Of a stretch of DNA of 64,000 nt, positions 19,595 to 30,537 are shown piece after piece; positions within the stretch are counted from its first letter, which is position 1, and each line of letters starts with the position of its first letter. Source of the stretch: Opitutaceae bacterium UBA2377 (GTDB taxonomy: Bacteria > Verrucomicrobiota > Verrucomicrobiia > Opitutales > Opitutaceae); assembly GCA_002344205.1 (NCBI GenBank), contig DDSZ01000039.1, positions 126,281-190,280 of the forward strand. The letters run 5' to 3'. A model generated the notes under the pieces. That model worked only from the letters and a program-made list of their open reading frames with translations, was not told where the DNA came from and searched no databases. The position numbers were made by a program, and so were the translations under genes.

Positions 19595-20539
19595 ATGGAC
19601 TTTGCCGCCACGCTTCAACAATACGTCGCCCGGGTCGAAAGCGGGCTGGACCGACACCTGCCCGCCGCCAACACCCGGCCGGCCCGGCTGCACGAAGCCA
19701 TGCGCTACAGCCTGCAGGCCGGCGGAAAACGACTCCGCCCGGTCCTCATCCTTGCGGTCTCCGATCTCGTCAGCAACGCACAATCGAAAATCGAGAACCT
19801 GTCCGCCGCAGCCTTGGCGAAGGCGGATCCAAAATCGAAAATTGCTGACGCCTTGCCCGCCGCCGTAGCCATCGAATGCCTGCACACCTACTCGCTCATC
19901 CACGACGACCTGCCCTGTATGGACAATGACGACCTGCGCCGAGGCCGGCCGACCGCGCACAGGCAGTTCGATGAAGCCACCGCCCTGCTCGCCGGCGACG
20001 CCCTCCTCACGCATGCCTTCGGCCTCCTCGCCGTCGCCTACGCCGACCAGCCCGCGCTGGCCCACGCCCTCATCCGCGAACTGGCCGACGCCGCCGGCAG
20101 CCGCCGCCTCATCGGCGGCCAGATGGCAGACCTGCTCGCCGAGAAGCAGGCCAACGCCACGAACGAGGAGCTCGAGTTCATCCACCTCAACAAAACCGCC
20201 GCGATGCTGGAAGCCGCGCTCGTCATGGGTGGACTCATCGGCCGCGCCAACGAGGACGACCTCAACTCCCTACGGCTCGCCGGCCGGCACCTCGGCCTGG
20301 CCTTCCAGATCATCGACGACGTGCTCGACGCCACCGTCGACACCACGACCCTCGGCAAAACCGCGGGCAAGGACGCCAAGGCGGACAAGACCACCTTCGT
20401 GAAACTGCACGGCCTGGAAAAATCGCGGGCACTGGCATCTGAACACAGCAACCGGGCTCTCCTAGCGTTCCGGCAACTGCCCGGCGACACCGGGTTTCTT
20501 GCGGCATTGATCAGCTCAATGGCCAGCCGCGCACGCTGA
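19595..20539 (+). CDS. ispA: Polyprenyl (farnesyl/geranylgeranyl) diphosphate synthase with a repeat-derived insertion
   Basis: A 314-residue trans-prenyltransferase that condenses IPP with allylic diphosphates. 'LQAGGKRLRPVLIL' binds IPP. The first Asp-rich motif is 'SLIHDDLPCMDNDDLRRG' and the second 'LAFQIIDDVLDATVD' with 'GKTAGKDAKADKTTFVK' after it. Between 'RPVLILAVSDLVSN' and 'AVAIECLHTYSLIHDD' the protein carries about 20 residues more than E. coli IspA (His before the first DD is residue 103 here, 83 there). These residues are encoded by a short interspersed repeat at 19782-19842. The ATG at 19595 gives 'MDFAATLQQYVARVESGLDR', very like other IspA starts. Product chain length is not certain. 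Confidence 0.92.
   Translation: MDFAATLQQYVARVESGLDRHLPAANTRPARLHEAMRYSLQAGGKRLRPVLILAVSDLVSNAQSKIENLSAAALAKADPKSKIADALPAAVAIECLHTYSLIHDDLPCMDNDDLRRGRPTAHRQFDEATALLAGDALLTHAFGLLAVAYADQPALAHALIRELADAAGSRRLIGGQMADLLAEKQANATNEELEFIHLNKTAAMLEAALVMGGLIGRANEDDLNSLRLAGRHLGLAFQIIDDVLDATVDTTTLGKTAGKDAKADKTTFVKLHGLEKSRALASEHSNRALLAFRQLPGDTGFLAALISSMASRAR
19782..19842. repeat. Short interspersed repeat inserted in frame in the prenyl synthase gene
   Basis: Bases 19798-19828 match 5013-5043 at 29 of 31 positions. The unit is flanked by direct 10-base repeats AATCGAAAAT at 19782-19791 and 19833-19842. The insertion is in frame and encodes residues of about 63-83, rich in Ala, Lys and Ser, lying before the first catalytic Asp motif. 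Confidence 0.8.
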
Positions 20540-20548
20540 TCCAGGCGA

Positions 20549-21319
20549 TCACTTCGCCTCGGCGGCGGCTTTGACAAGGTCCACGAAACTGCGGGCCTCA
20601 AGGCTCGCGCCGCCGATGAGGCCGCCGTCGATGTCCTTTTGGCCGAGCAGTTCGGGGGCGTTGGCCGGTTTCATCGAGCCGCCGTAAAGGATACGGACTT
20701 TCTGGGCCACGGCCTCGCCGAAGAGCTTGGTGAGCAGGCCGCGGATAAAGGCATGCACCTCCTGCGCCTGGTCGGAGGTCGCCACCTTGCCGGTGCCGAT
20801 GGCCCAGACCGGCTCGTAGGCGATGATCACGCCGGGCGCCTGCTCCTTGCCCACGCCGTCGAGGCCCGCTTCCAACTGGGTCTGCACCACCTTGAGCGTG
20901 CTGCCGGCCTCGCGCTCGGCGAGCGTCTCGCCCACGCAGAGGATCGGCCGCAACTGGTTCTTCAGGGCCGCGATGACCTTCTGATTGATGAAAGCGTCGT
21001 TCTCGCCGAACAGGGCGCGGCGCTCACTGTGGCCAAGGATGACGTGGGTGGCAAAAAGCGCGCGCAGCATCGGGGCCGACACTTCGCCGGTGAAGGCGCC
21101 GCTGGCTTCGAAATGCATGTTCTGCGCGCCAAGCTTGAGGATAGAACCCTCCAGCGCTCGGCCGACCGACTCCAAAGCCGTGAGCGGCGGACACACGACC
21201 ACATCGACCTCGGTCTGCTTGCCGATGGCGGCCACGAGTTCGGTGACGAGCGCCACGCCGTCGGACGGCGTTTTGTTCATCTTCCAGTTACCGGCGATGA
21301 GTTTTTTGCGGAGGGTCAT
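20549..21319 (-). CDS. tpiA: Triose-phosphate isomerase
   Basis: A 256-residue TIM barrel interconverting dihydroxyacetone phosphate and glyceraldehyde-3-phosphate. The N-terminal 'LIAGNWKMNKTPSDG' holds the substrate Asn and Lys. 'ATHVILGHSERRALFGEND' has the catalytic His and 'VIIAYEPVWAIGTGKVAT' the catalytic Glu plus the mobile loop. 'VRILYGGSMKPANAPELL' and 'DGGLIGGASLEARSF' form the phosphate-binding end. The ATG read from 21319 is chosen because the eight upstream codons are not part of the family. It is the last gene of the gap-pgk-tpiA operon, with a palindromic element in the spacer before it. Confidence 0.97.
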   Translation of the reverse strand: MTLRKKLIAGNWKMNKTPSDGVALVTELVAAIGKQTEVDVVVCPPLTALESVGRALEGSILKLGAQNMHFEASGAFTGEVSAPMLRALFATHVILGHSERRALFGENDAFINQKVIAALKNQLRPILCVGETLAEREAGSTLKVVQTQLEAGLDGVGKEQAPGVIIAYEPVWAIGTGKVATSDQAQEVHAFIRGLLTKLFGEAVAQKVRILYGGSMKPANAPELLGQKDIDGGLIGGASLEARSFVDLVKAAAEAK

Positions 21320-21332
21320 GGGAATGGTTTGC

Positions 21333-21396
21333 TGCGGAGGCACGGAGCCACAGAGCAGTTTGAATGCCCGACTCTGTGTCTCCGCGTCGCCGTGGC
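21333..21396. repeat. Palindromic element in the pgk-tpiA spacer
   Basis: GCGGAGGCACGGAGCCACAG on the left is mirrored by CTCTGTGTCTCCGCGTCGCC on the right, with a short centre. The element fills most of the spacer. It resembles the element in the gap-pgk spacer in both sequence (CACGGAG/CTCCGTG-type arms) and placement. Confidence 0.65.
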
Positions 21397-21406
21397 CAAT
21401 CTTCTT

Positions 21407-22651
21407 TTAGCTTTCGAGATAAACGACGCCCGGCAGGGCCTTGCCTTCAAGAAATTCGAGGCTGGCGCCGCCGCCGGTGGAGCAATGCGTGACCTTGTCG
21501 GCCACCTTGAATTTCTTGGCCGCCGTGGCGGTATCGCCGCCGCCGACCACCGTGGTCGCACCCTGCGCGGTGGCCTCGGCCACGGCTGTGGCCATGGCCT
21601 TGGTGGCACCGGCGAATTTCTCAAACTCGAACACGCCGGCCGGGCCGTTCCAAACGATGGTCTTGGCCCGGAGGATGGCGGCACGGTAGAGCGCAATGGA
21701 CTCGGGACCGGCATCGAGACCCTGCCAGCCGGCGGGGATGCCGGTGGCATCGGTGGCGGGCTGTGTGTTCGCCGCCGGGTCGAACTTGTCGGCGCACACA
21801 TAGTCCACGGGGAAGATGAGCTTCACCCCCTTGGCTCGGGCCTGGGTGACAAGCTCCTGCACGATCTTCGCGCCCTCCGCATCGAACAGGCTGTCACCGA
21901 TCGCCATGCCATCGACGACCTTTTTGAAGGTGTAGGCCATGCCGCCGCCGATGATGATCTCGTCCGCCTTGGCGATGAGGTTTTTGATGAGGGGAATCTT
22001 GTCGGCGATCTTCGCGCCGCCGAGGATGGCCAGCAGCGGGCGAGACGGATGGTCGAGCACGGCGGCGAAGGCCTTGAGTTCGGCTTCCATGAGGAAGCCG
22101 GCCGCCTTGTCCGGCAACGCAACGCCGACCATGGAGCTGTGCGCACGGTGCGCGGTGCCGAAGGCGTCGTTGACGAAGACATCGCCCAGCTTCGTCAGCG
22201 AGGCCCGGAAGGCCGCGACGGCAGCGGGGTCGGCCTTGGTCGAGGTGCCGTCCTCGTGCTTCACCTTGCCCTCCTCCTCGATGTGGAAGCGCAGGTTCTC
22301 CAGCAGGACGACATCACCGGGCTTCAGTCCGGCGCAGGCCGCCTCAACCGCCGGGCCGACACAGTCGTCGAGAAACCGCACCGGGCGGTCGAGCAATTTG
22401 GCCAGCTCCACCGCCACCGGGCGGAGCGAATACTTGGCCACCTTTTGCCCGTTGGGCCGGCCGAGATGCGACATCAGCACCACGGACGCACCCTGCTCCA
22501 GGGCGTGGCGGATGGTGGGCAGGGCCGCCACGATGCGCTGGTTGTTGGTGATGGCGCCGGTGGCCTTGTCCTGCGGGACATTGAAGTCCACGCGCATGAG
22601 GACGCGTTTGCCGTTCAGAGCGAGGTCGCGGATGGATTTGAACTTGGGCAT
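21407..22651 (-). CDS. pgk: Phosphoglycerate kinase
   Basis: A 414-residue two-domain glycolytic kinase making ATP from 1,3-bisphosphoglycerate. The N-domain has '[13 protein letters not shown]' and '[20 protein letters not shown]', the substrate-binding basic patch. The interdomain part has '[19 protein letters not shown]'. The C-domain has '[20 protein letters not shown]', '[17 protein letters not shown]' and the ATP loop '[15 protein letters not shown]', ending in '[18 protein letters not shown]'. The start at 22651 ([20 protein letters not shown]) fits homologues better than the ATG six codons upstream. It lies in the middle of the gap-pgk-tpiA operon. Confidence 0.97.
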   Translation of the reverse strand: MPKFKSIRDLALNGKRVLMRVDFNVPQDKATGAITNNQRIVAALPTIRHALEQGASVVLMSHLGRPNGQKVAKYSLRPVAVELAKLLDRPVRFLDDCVGPAVEAACAGLKPGDVVLLENLRFHIEEEGKVKHEDGTSTKADPAAVAAFRASLTKLGDVFVNDAFGTAHRAHSSMVGVALPDKAAGFLMEAELKAFAAVLDHPSRPLLAILGGAKIADKIPLIKNLIAKADEIIIGGGMAYTFKKVVDGMAIGDSLFDAEGAKIVQELVTQARAKGVKLIFPVDYVCADKFDPAANTQPATDATGIPAGWQGLDAGPESIALYRAAILRAKTIVWNGPAGVFEFEKFAGATKAMATAVAEATAQGATTVVGGGDTATAAKKFKVADKVTHCSTGGGASLEFLEGKALPGVVYLES

Positions 22652-22664
22652 GGGAAATAAATCA

Positions 22665-22724
22665 GCCACGGAGACACGGAGTCATGGAGAATTTCAATTC
22701 TCCGTGTCTTCGCGCCTCCGTGGC
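22665..22724. repeat. Palindromic element in the gap-pgk spacer
   Basis: Outer arms GCCACGGAG (22665-22673) and CTCCGTGGC (22716-22724) are perfect complements. Inner parts ACACGGAG and CTCCGTGT, and the central GGAGAATT-TC-AATTCTCC, also pair, so nearly the entire spacer can fold into one long hairpin. A related element occupies the next spacer of the same operon. Confidence 0.75.
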
Positions 22725-22741
22725 CGTGATGTCGGCCAGAC

Positions 22742-23854
<1,113 letters not shown>

Positions 23855-23924
23855 TCAAATCAACAGGCGGTCCGGATGGATGCAAGGGGGTTTTGGCCCG
23901 GCATGTGTCATGGTCGTAAATCCC

Positions 23925-26351
23925 CTACTCTCCCGCCCAAAGCCCGCAGCCCAAGGCGGGCACAAAAAGATCCGCTTCCACCGGCTGGCGGGCACCGTGC
24001 CCGGAGAAAAACCGCTCGTGGTCGGCCAGCTGCCGCCACCGCGCCGCCGCCGGCACCGCGGCTCCCAGCGGAACGACGGCGTCATGCCCGGTCGGATTCA
24101 CCGCGAACAACAGCTGCCCCGGGCCCTGGGAGCGGTCGGCATTGTAGAGCACCACGACGGCGGTGGTATCGGGGGCGTTGAAAAAACGGAAGAACCCCTC
24201 CCCCGGGCGCGACCAATGCCGCAGGAGCCGGCCGGTGTCGCCGCGCCGGAAGGCAATCCAGTCGGCGAAGTAGGCGTGCGTCCCGGAGAACCGGAAGAGG
24301 CGACGGTAATCGAGCGCGTTGAGGTCGCCGCGCTGATAGGTGTTGTTTACGCCCTGCTTGGAGCGCAGAAAATCCTGCCCGGCAGCAATCATCGGAATGC
24401 CGATGGATGAAAAGAGGATGGCCGCCATGAGATGGGTGCGCCGGCGGTCGTTGGGCGTGGGCGTTTGGCCGTTGCCGTCGGGGTTCTCCGTGATCCCGTC
24501 GATCCAGGTGCGGTCGTCGTGCGACTCGGTGTAGTTCACCGTCTGCGCCGGCCACTTGGCCCAATACCACGGCGAACCCCGGAGATAATACTCGAACGCC
24601 GCCGCCGTGCCGCCGCCGCGCACAAATTCACGCAGGAAATCGCGGTAGCCGTCGTTCCATGAGGTCCAGCCCGTGTCGCGCAGCGCGCCGGCGATGTGCC
24701 CGCGGAAGCTCCAGGGCTCGGCGATGAGGATCACGTCGGGCTTCACGCGCTTGAGCGCGGCCTCGATCTCGCGCAGCGCCTTCACGCCAAGCAGCTCGGC
24801 AAGGTCGAAGCGGAAACCGTCAACGCCAAAGGTTTCGATCAGGTGCAAGCAGCTGTCGATGATGAGACGCCGCGTCATGGCCGCGGCGGTGCGGATGTCG
24901 TTGCCGCAGCCACTCCAGTTGGCGAGCCGCCCCGCCGCGTCCTGCTCGAAGTAGTAGAGCTTGTCGATGTGCAGCAGGTGGGCCGGTTCCCCGACATGGT
25001 TGAAAACCACGTCAAGCACCACCGCGAGCCCGCGGCGATGGCACGCCGCCACCAAGGCCTGCAATTCCGCGATACCCGAGGCCTTCAGTGGATCGAGGCT
25101 GTAGGCGCTCGCCGGGGCGAACCAGTTCACCGGCATGTAGCCCCAGTGATACTCCTCGCGGCTGCGGTTGTCGAATTCCTGCACGGGCTGGAGCTCGATG
25201 CAATTCACGCCGAGCTGACCGGGGTAAAATTCCGGGCTCTCGACCCATTTGCGCAGGCCGCTGAAGCCCAGGCGCTCCTCTTCGGTCGCCGCCACCGGCG
25301 CCCGCGCGGCCAAATCGCGCACGTGCGCCTCGGCAATGACAAGATCCTGCCACGCCGGGGTCTTGAAGGTGCGATCACCCGCGCCGAGCGCAGCCCGGTC
25401 GAACACGATGCCCGGACCCGTGTGGCAAACCGCCGCCAAGGCATAGGGGTCGAGCACTCGAAGGTTCGGGTCAAACTGGGCCGTGGAGTCGCGCGGCCCG
25501 TCGAGCAGATACCAGTAAAACCAACCGTGGTGGCGGCCATCCACGGTCACCTCCCACACCGCCGGCTCGTCCTCAAGCTGGACCAAGTCGATGGGTTTCA
25601 CCTTCTCCAACCGTGACTGATCCCGCGCCAACAGCAGACGCACCGAGCGGGCGCGGGGCGCAAAGATGCGGAATACGGTGCTCCCCTCCCCGACCAATGC
25701 ACCCAGCGGCAACTCCGTCGCCACCGAGAAAAAGAACTCGCCGGGCTCCAGCGGCACGCCCTCGGCGTCGGCCCCGGCCGGCGCCACCGTCCACGCCACC
25801 GAGAGATCCAACGGCTTCGCCAGGGTAAAACGAAAAAGCTGCCGGCCTGTGATCTCCGGGGCGACCACCAGATTCATGTGGCCGTCGGTATCGCCCACGG
25901 CGTTGGGCGCATTGTCCGGCAGCCGCAGCCACTGATGCTCGCCGGTCACGAATTTGAAGCGCGGCGGCGGGCTTTCCCCGAAGAAACGCACGCCCGGCCC
26001 GGTCCACAGCAGCATCGGCACGCCGTCGAGTTCCCCCGGCTGCAGCCGCCATTCCTCGCGACCCACGGCCTCCTGCCAGCCGTTGAAGTCACCCGCGACA
26101 TAGACCGCCTTCTCCGCCGTCGCCTCGGGTGAAAGCGCAAAGACCATGTCGCCGTGCTCGTTGACAAAATAGCCGTAGCGTCGCGCCGCCGCGTGCCGCG
26201 GCGCGCGATCGAAGGAGGCGAAAACCCGCACCTTGCCGCGCCCGACCAACCGCACGGCCGGCACCTCGCTGTCCCGCCAGTCGCGCGGAAACTCGATGCA
26301 CCCCGACTTGGGGGATTCGAGCCAGGCACGGACGGGCAGTTCTTGCTTCAT
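23925..26351 (-). CDS. GH13 alpha-amylase-family enzyme, pullulanase/debranching type
   Basis: An 808-residue protein with N-terminal E-set/CBM48-like segments ('[16 protein letters not shown]' near residue 95 and '[19 protein letters not shown]' near 220), then a GH13 barrel. The conserved regions are all present: '[12 protein letters not shown]' (I), '[14 protein letters not shown]' with nucleophile Asp516 (II), '[13 protein letters not shown]' with acid Glu545 (III) and '[10 protein letters not shown]' with Asp612 (IV). '[20 protein letters not shown]' matches pullulanase/isoamylase-type enzymes. It most likely cleaves alpha-1,6 branches of glycogen or pullulan-like glucans. No signal peptide is present, which favours intracellular glycogen use. 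The frame is open 160 codons further upstream, but that part is antisense to mnmA. Confidence 0.9.
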   Translation of the reverse strand: MKQELPVRAWLESPKSGCIEFPRDWRDSEVPAVRLVGRGKVRVFASFDRAPRHAAARRYGYFVNEHGDMVFALSPEATAEKAVYVAGDFNGWQEAVGREEWRLQPGELDGVPMLLWTGPGVRFFGESPPPRFKFVTGEHQWLRLPDNAPNAVGDTDGHMNLVVAPEITGRQLFRFTLAKPLDLSVAWTVAPAGADAEGVPLEPGEFFFSVATELPLGALVGEGSTVFRIFAPRARSVRLLLARDQSRLEKVKPIDLVQLEDEPAVWEVTVDGRHHGWFYWYLLDGPRDSTAQFDPNLRVLDPYALAAVCHTGPGIVFDRAALGAGDRTFKTPAWQDLVIAEAHVRDLAARAPVAATEEERLGFSGLRKWVESPEFYPGQLGVNCIELQPVQEFDNRSREEYHWGYMPVNWFAPASAYSLDPLKASGIAELQALVAACHRRGLAVVLDVVFNHVGEPAHLLHIDKLYYFEQDAAGRLANWSGCGNDIRTAAAMTRRLIIDSCLHLIETFGVDGFRFDLAELLGVKALREIEAALKRVKPDVILIAEPWSFRGHIAGALRDTGWTSWNDGYRDFLREFVRGGGTAAAFEYYLRGSPWYWAKWPAQTVNYTESHDDRTWIDGITENPDGNGQTPTPNDRRRTHLMAAILFSSIGIPMIAAGQDFLRSKQGVNNTYQRGDLNALDYRRLFRFSGTHAYFADWIAFRRGDTGRLLRHWSRPGEGFFRFFNAPDTTAVVVLYNADRSQGPGQLLFAVNPTGHDAVVPLGAAVPAAARWRQLADHERFFSGHGARQPVEADLFVPALGCGLWAGE

Positions 26352-26450
26352 GGGCGGGTGAAAATGCGCCGCGGCGCCACCCGCAGCAAGCACGCAGCGT
26401 GCCCATGCTCGCGGTTTGACAAAACCACGGCCCGCCGCGTCGCTGATGCC

Positions 26451-27584
26451 ATGCCCGCCCGGGAAAGAATTCTCGTCGCCATGTCGGGCGGAGTGGACAG
26501 CTCCGTCGCCGCCCTGCTGCTGAAGCAACAGGGGCACGACATCGTGGGCGCCTACATGAAGAACTGGATCAACGAGGACAATGTCATCGGCCATTGCCCG
26601 TGGATGCAGGACATCGAGGACGCCCGCGCCGTGGCGGACCGGCTCGGCATCGAGTTCCGCATCGTGAATCTCATGCAGGACTACCGCCGGCTCGTGGTGG
26701 ACTACCTGCTCGACGGCTACCGTCGCGGCCTCACGCCCAATCCCGACGTGATGTGCAACCGCGAGATGAAGTTCGGCGTGTTCCTCCGCTACGCACAGGC
26801 CGAGGGCTTTGCGGCCGTGGCAACTGGACACTACGCGCGGCGATTGGAGATAAAAGGTAGGGCCCGACCTCCGGGCGGGCTGCTCGGGGATCGGCCCCTA
26901 CCCACCGAAGCCGAATTCCAGCTCTGGGAGGGCGCGGACAAAAACAAGGACCAATCCTACTTCCTCGCGCTGCTCTCCCAAGCCCAGCTCCGCGCCGCCC
27001 GCTTCCCAATCGGCGATCTGCCCAAGCCCGATCTCCGCCGGCTCGCCCGCGAAGCGGGCCTGCCCAACGCCGACAAGAAAGACAGCCAAGGCATCTGCTT
27101 CATCGGTGAAGTGAAGATGGCCGACTTCCTGAAAACCTACGTGCCGGAGCATCCCGGCCCGATCATCCGCGCCACCGACGGGCGCGTGCTGGGCGAGCAC
27201 CGTGGGCTGCATTATTATACCATCGGCCAGCGGAAGGGCATCCGCATTCCCTCCAACACCGATCATGAAGCCTACGTTGTCGTGGGCAAACGCGCCGCGG
27301 ATCACGCGCTGCTGGTGGCTTTCGACGGACCCGCCGCGCCCGGGCTGTGGACCTCCGAGTGTCGCGTCCACGGCCTCAGTTTCATCGGTGAGCCCATCGC
27401 GAAAAAATGCCGCATCGAGTGCCGCGTGCGTTACCGCGATCCCCGCGTGGCGATCGAGTTCAACCCCTCCGCCGACGGCACGGCCGCAATCACGTTTGAC
27501 CAGCCCCAGCGCGCCCTGGCCCCAGGCCAGATCATGGCCCTCTACGACGGCGAACGCCTGCTCGGCGGCGGCGTGTTTGCGTGA
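26451..27584 (+). CDS. mnmA: tRNA-specific 2-thiouridylase MnmA with a repeat-derived insertion
   Basis: A 377-residue ATP-pyrophosphatase that thiolates U34 of Lys, Glu and Gln tRNAs. '[19 protein letters not shown]' is the PP-loop. The nucleophile is Cys102 in '[11 protein letters not shown]', at the same number as in E. coli. The persulfide Cys is residue 216 in '[12 protein letters not shown]', against 199 in E. coli. The 17-residue shift comes from an insertion between 'YARRLEIKG' and '[20 protein letters not shown]', encoded by a palindromic repeat at 26856-26902. C-terminal '[10 protein letters not shown]' and the beta-barrel are intact. The start is divergent from the GH13 gene with 99 bases between. 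Confidence 0.95.
   Translation: MPARERILVAMSGGVDSSVAALLLKQQGHDIVGAYMKNWINEDNVIGHCPWMQDIEDARAVADRLGIEFRIVNLMQDYRRLVVDYLLDGYRRGLTPNPDVMCNREMKFGVFLRYAQAEGFAAVATGHYARRLEIKGRARPPGGLLGDRPLPTEAEFQLWEGADKNKDQSYFLALLSQAQLRAARFPIGDLPKPDLRRLAREAGLPNADKKDSQGICFIGEVKMADFLKTYVPEHPGPIIRATDGRVLGEHRGLHYYTIGQRKGIRIPSNTDHEAYVVVGKRAADHALLVAFDGPAAPGLWTSECRVHGLSFIGEPIAKKCRIECRVRYRDPRVAIEFNPSADGTAAITFDQPQRALAPGQIMALYDGERLLGGGVFA
26856..26902. repeat. Palindromic repeat inserted in frame in mnmA
   Basis: GGTAGGGCCCGA (26856-26867) and TCGGCCCCTACC (26891-26902) are complementary except at one position. The 23-base centre contains a smaller GC-rich hairpin (CCTCCGGGCGGG). It encodes about residues 136-151 of MnmA, a stretch absent from E. 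coli MnmA. Confidence 0.75.
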
Positions 27585-27596
27585 CGCAAAACGCCC

Positions 27597-28865
27597 TCAG
27601 CTCAAATCCCGGAAACTGCCAAACTCGGGGTCGAACAGGCGGCGGTAGATGCGCACGGCAGTGCCGTCGGTGAGGCCGGAGAGGTAGTCGCAGATGCGGC
27701 GTGCCTTGGCCGGACGGGTCTTGGCGGAGTCGATCAACCGGCCGACCTGCGGGGGCAGGATGTTGATCACGCGCGGGCCCTTCTCGACGTAATTGCGCCA
27801 GATGGCGTCCCAAAGGTCGAAAAGCACCCGCCGGGCCTTGTGCTCCAATTGCTGGAGCTGCGGGCTTTCGAAGATGATGTCGTTGGCCATTTGCTTGAAG
27901 AACAGCGCCTCGCGCTGCGCCACCTCGTCCACCACGAGTTCGTAGCGATAACGGTTGGTCTTGGCGGCCATAAAATTCTCCCGCTCCCGCAGGCGGCAGG
28001 CCTGAATGAAGCCGCCAATGCGCGCGCCAAACACGCCTTCCAGCCGGTCGGTGCGGATCGCCTGCAACAGACGGTCTAGGTGGCCCTGTTCCGCGGGGCC
28101 GATGGTCTGGTCGTGGGCCCAGTCCTCGATTTTTTCCACGGTCAGGAAGCCAGCCTTCACCCCGTCCACGATGTCGTTGAGCGAATAGGCCGCGTCGTCC
28201 GCCCAGTCCATGATCTGGCACTCGATGCTCTTGAACTGGTTGAGCGCCTCACCCTGGCGCAACGGGCGCGGAATGGCGGCACCGTCGAACACGAAATCGC
28301 GGTAAACCCGCTGCGCGTCGTAAAGGAAGTGGTTCTGCGGCGGACGGGCCCACTCGCCGAAGAGCAGCTTGTATTTCAGGACGCCGTCGAGCAGTGCCCG
28401 GGTGGGCCGCATCCCGCGCACGCCGGACTCGTTCTGGAAGATCGTCTCGGTGAGCAGGTGCAGCGTCTGCGCATTGCCCTCAAAACCTCCCCATTTCATC
28501 ATGAGTTCCTGCAGGGTGCGTTCGCCCGAATGCCCGAAAGGCGGATGACCGAGATCGTGCGCGAGGCAGACCGCCTCCACGAGGTCGCTGTCGATGTAGA
28601 AATCGGCTTTCAGCGGCCCGCCGCGTGTCCGCAGGAAATGGCAGATGGAACGTCCGATCTGTGACACCTCAATGGAATGGGTCAGCCGGGTGCGGTAGAA
28701 GTCATACTCGCCCGAGAGAAACACCTGTGTCTTCGACTGCAGCTTGCGAAAGGCGTGGGCGTGGATGATCCGGTCGCGATCGATCTGAAAGGGGTTGCGG
28801 TAATCGGAGGTGCGCCGACCGCCAAACGACGCGGCGTCGAAGGCGTTGTAGAAACGGTTTTCCAT
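27597..28865 (-). CDS. dgt: Deoxyguanosinetriphosphate triphosphohydrolase-like protein
   Basis: A 422-residue HD-domain enzyme that hydrolyses dGTP or other dNTPs to nucleoside and triphosphate. The N-terminal 'NPFQIDRDRIIHAHAFRKLQ' with 'SKTQVFLSGEYDFYRTRLTH' is the family signature. The metal-binding motif is 'AVCLAHDLGHPPFGHSGE' (HD) and 'DWADDAAYSLNDIVDGVKAG' supplies the final Asp. The C-terminal helical part ends with 'YLSGLTDGTAVRIYRRLFDP'. The ATG read from 28865 (MENRFYNAFDAASFGGRRTS) is preferred to the one 16 codons upstream. It converges on mnmA and is divergent from ogt. Confidence 0.93.
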   Translation of the reverse strand: MENRFYNAFDAASFGGRRTSDYRNPFQIDRDRIIHAHAFRKLQSKTQVFLSGEYDFYRTRLTHSIEVSQIGRSICHFLRTRGGPLKADFYIDSDLVEAVCLAHDLGHPPFGHSGERTLQELMMKWGGFEGNAQTLHLLTETIFQNESGVRGMRPTRALLDGVLKYKLLFGEWARPPQNHFLYDAQRVYRDFVFDGAAIPRPLRQGEALNQFKSIECQIMDWADDAAYSLNDIVDGVKAGFLTVEKIEDWAHDQTIGPAEQGHLDRLLQAIRTDRLEGVFGARIGGFIQACRLRERENFMAAKTNRYRYELVVDEVAQREALFFKQMANDIIFESPQLQQLEHKARRVLFDLWDAIWRNYVEKGPRVINILPPQVGRLIDSAKTRPAKARRICDYLSGLTDGTAVRIYRRLFDPEFGSFRDLS

Positions 28866-28918
28866 GGAAGAGCGGTTGAAAGGACAGCTAATCCCGCCAT
28901 CTTGCAAACCCATACCCG

Positions 28919-29398
28919 ATGCCCACCGCCGCCTTCCCCACCCCGCTCGGAACCTGCAGCATCAGCTGGCAGGATGACATGCTGACCGGTTTCCAGCTGC
29001 CCCCGGCGTCCGGCGAAGCGGCCGCCATTCCTCCCTGGGTCGCGAACGTCATCACCCGGGTGCAGCGTCATCTTACGGGTGAACTGCAGGATTTTTCCGA
29101 TCTGCCTTATGCCTTTGAATCCGTCGGCGACTTCGCCGGGCAGGTTTACCGGGCCACCCTGCAGGTGAAAGCCGGAGCCACGTGCAGCTATGGTGAAATT
29201 GCCCAGAAACTCGGGCAGCCTCCCGCCGTGAGCCGGGCGGTCGGCACGGCCCTCGGCGCCAATCCCTGGCCGCTGCTGGTGCCCTGCCACCGGGTGGTCG
29301 CGGGTGACGGCAAAATGACCGGATTCTCCGGACCGGGAGGCGTCAAAACCAAGCTCCGCCTGCTCGCCCTGGAAGGCGCACAGCTATTTGCCGAGTAA
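28919..29398 (+). CDS. ogt: Methylated-DNA-protein-cysteine S-methyltransferase
   Basis: A 159-residue suicide DNA-repair protein that removes O6-alkyl groups from guanine. The acceptor Cys lies in 'PLLVPCHRVVAGDGKMTGFS', the invariant PCHRV motif. 'VKAGATCSYGEIAQKLGQP' and 'AVGTALGANPWP' form the helix-turn-helix with the arginine-finger region (SRAVGTALGANP). The N-terminal ribonuclease-like domain is short, as in Ogt rather than Ada. It is divergent from dgt, 53 bases between starts, and ends about 95 bases before tdh. Confidence 0.94.
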   Translation: MPTAAFPTPLGTCSISWQDDMLTGFQLPPASGEAAAIPPWVANVITRVQRHLTGELQDFSDLPYAFESVGDFAGQVYRATLQVKAGATCSYGEIAQKLGQPPAVSRAVGTALGANPWPLLVPCHRVVAGDGKMTGFSGPGGVKTKLRLLALEGAQLFAE

Positions 29399-29494
29399 CC
29401 GCCGCCATTACGGAAACTAAGACCGCCGGTCGCTCCCGGCTTAGGGATTGTTTCATCGCACCATCCCGGCACACTGCCGCCAAACCCATTCTCC

Positions 29495-30535
29495 ATGCCC
29501 GCCCGAACCATGCGCGCCATCGCCAAACTCAGCCCCGGCCCGGGATTGCAAATGACCGAGGTCCCCGTTCCCGAACCCGGGGTCAACGACGTCCTGATCA
29601 AGGTCAAGAAGACTTCCATCTGCGGGACGGACATCCACATCTACAATTGGGACGACTGGGCGCAGAAGACGATCAAAACGCCCATGGTCGTCGGCCATGA
29701 GTTCGTGGGCGTGATCGAAAAGGTCGGCGCCAACGTGCAGGGCTACAAGCCCGGCGACCTCGTGGACGGCGAGGGCCACATCGTCTGCGGCGTGTGCCGC
29801 AACTGCCTCGCCGGCCGCCGCCACCTCTGCAAAGACACGAAAGGCGTGGGCGTGAACCGCGACGGCGCGTTCGCCGAGTATCTCTGCATCCCCGCCAGCA
29901 ATGCCGTGCATGTGGACCCGGCCATCCCGCTCGATGTGCTCTCGTGCTTCGACCCGCTGGGCAACGCCACGCACACGGCGCTCTCCTTCGACCTCGTGGG
30001 CGAGGATGTGCTCATCACCGGCGCCGGCCCCATCGGCTGCATGGCCGTGGCCATCGCAAAGCAGGCCGGCGCGCGCAAGGTTGTCGTGACCGACGTGAAC
30101 CCCGACCGTCTCGCCCTCGCCACCCGCATGGGTGCCACGCGCACCGTGGACGTTTCCAAGGAAAACCTCCGCGACGTGCAGCGCGCCATCGGCATGAAGG
30201 AAGGCTTCGACGTGGGTCTGGAGATGTCGGGCAATCCGCGCGCGCTGAACGACATGATCGACAACATGGCGCACGGCGGCCGCATCGCGCTCCTCGGCAT
30301 CATGCCCGGCGCGGCGGCGGTGGACTGGAACAAAGTCGTTTTCAACATGCTCACGATCAAGGGCATCTACGGACGCGAGATGTATGAGACGTGGTATAAG
30401 ATGACCGCGCTCATCCAGAGCGGGCTCGATATCTCGCCGGTCATCACGCACCGCTTCCCCTACACCGATTTCCAAGCCGCCTTCGACCTCATGCGCTCCG
30501 GCAAGAGCGGCAAAATCGTGCTCAACTGGGACTGA
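29495..30535 (+). CDS. tdh: L-threonine 3-dehydrogenase
   Basis: A 346-residue zinc medium-chain dehydrogenase converting L-threonine and NAD to 2-amino-3-ketobutyrate. '[18 protein letters not shown]' holds the catalytic zinc Cys and '[15 protein letters not shown]' the His-Glu pair. The structural zinc Cys set is in '[20 protein letters not shown]'. The cofactor loop is '[20 protein letters not shown]'. A start five codons later ([12 protein letters not shown]) is equally possible. The next gene, kbl, starts two bases after the stop, the classical tdh-kbl operon that turns threonine into glycine and acetyl-CoA. Confidence 0.96.
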   Translation: MPARTMRAIAKLSPGPGLQMTEVPVPEPGVNDVLIKVKKTSICGTDIHIYNWDDWAQKTIKTPMVVGHEFVGVIEKVGANVQGYKPGDLVDGEGHIVCGVCRNCLAGRRHLCKDTKGVGVNRDGAFAEYLCIPASNAVHVDPAIPLDVLSCFDPLGNATHTALSFDLVGEDVLITGAGPIGCMAVAIAKQAGARKVVVTDVNPDRLALATRMGATRTVDVSKENLRDVQRAIGMKEGFDVGLEMSGNPRALNDMIDNMAHGGRIALLGIMPGAAAVDWNKVVFNMLTIKGIYGREMYETWYKMTALIQSGLDISPVITHRFPYTDFQAAFDLMRSGKSGKIVLNWD

Positions 30536-30537
30536 CC

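Noticed and set aside
20639..22660. A 673-codon open frame on the plus strand
   Set aside because: Antisense to tpiA and pgk, both with complete catalytic motifs.
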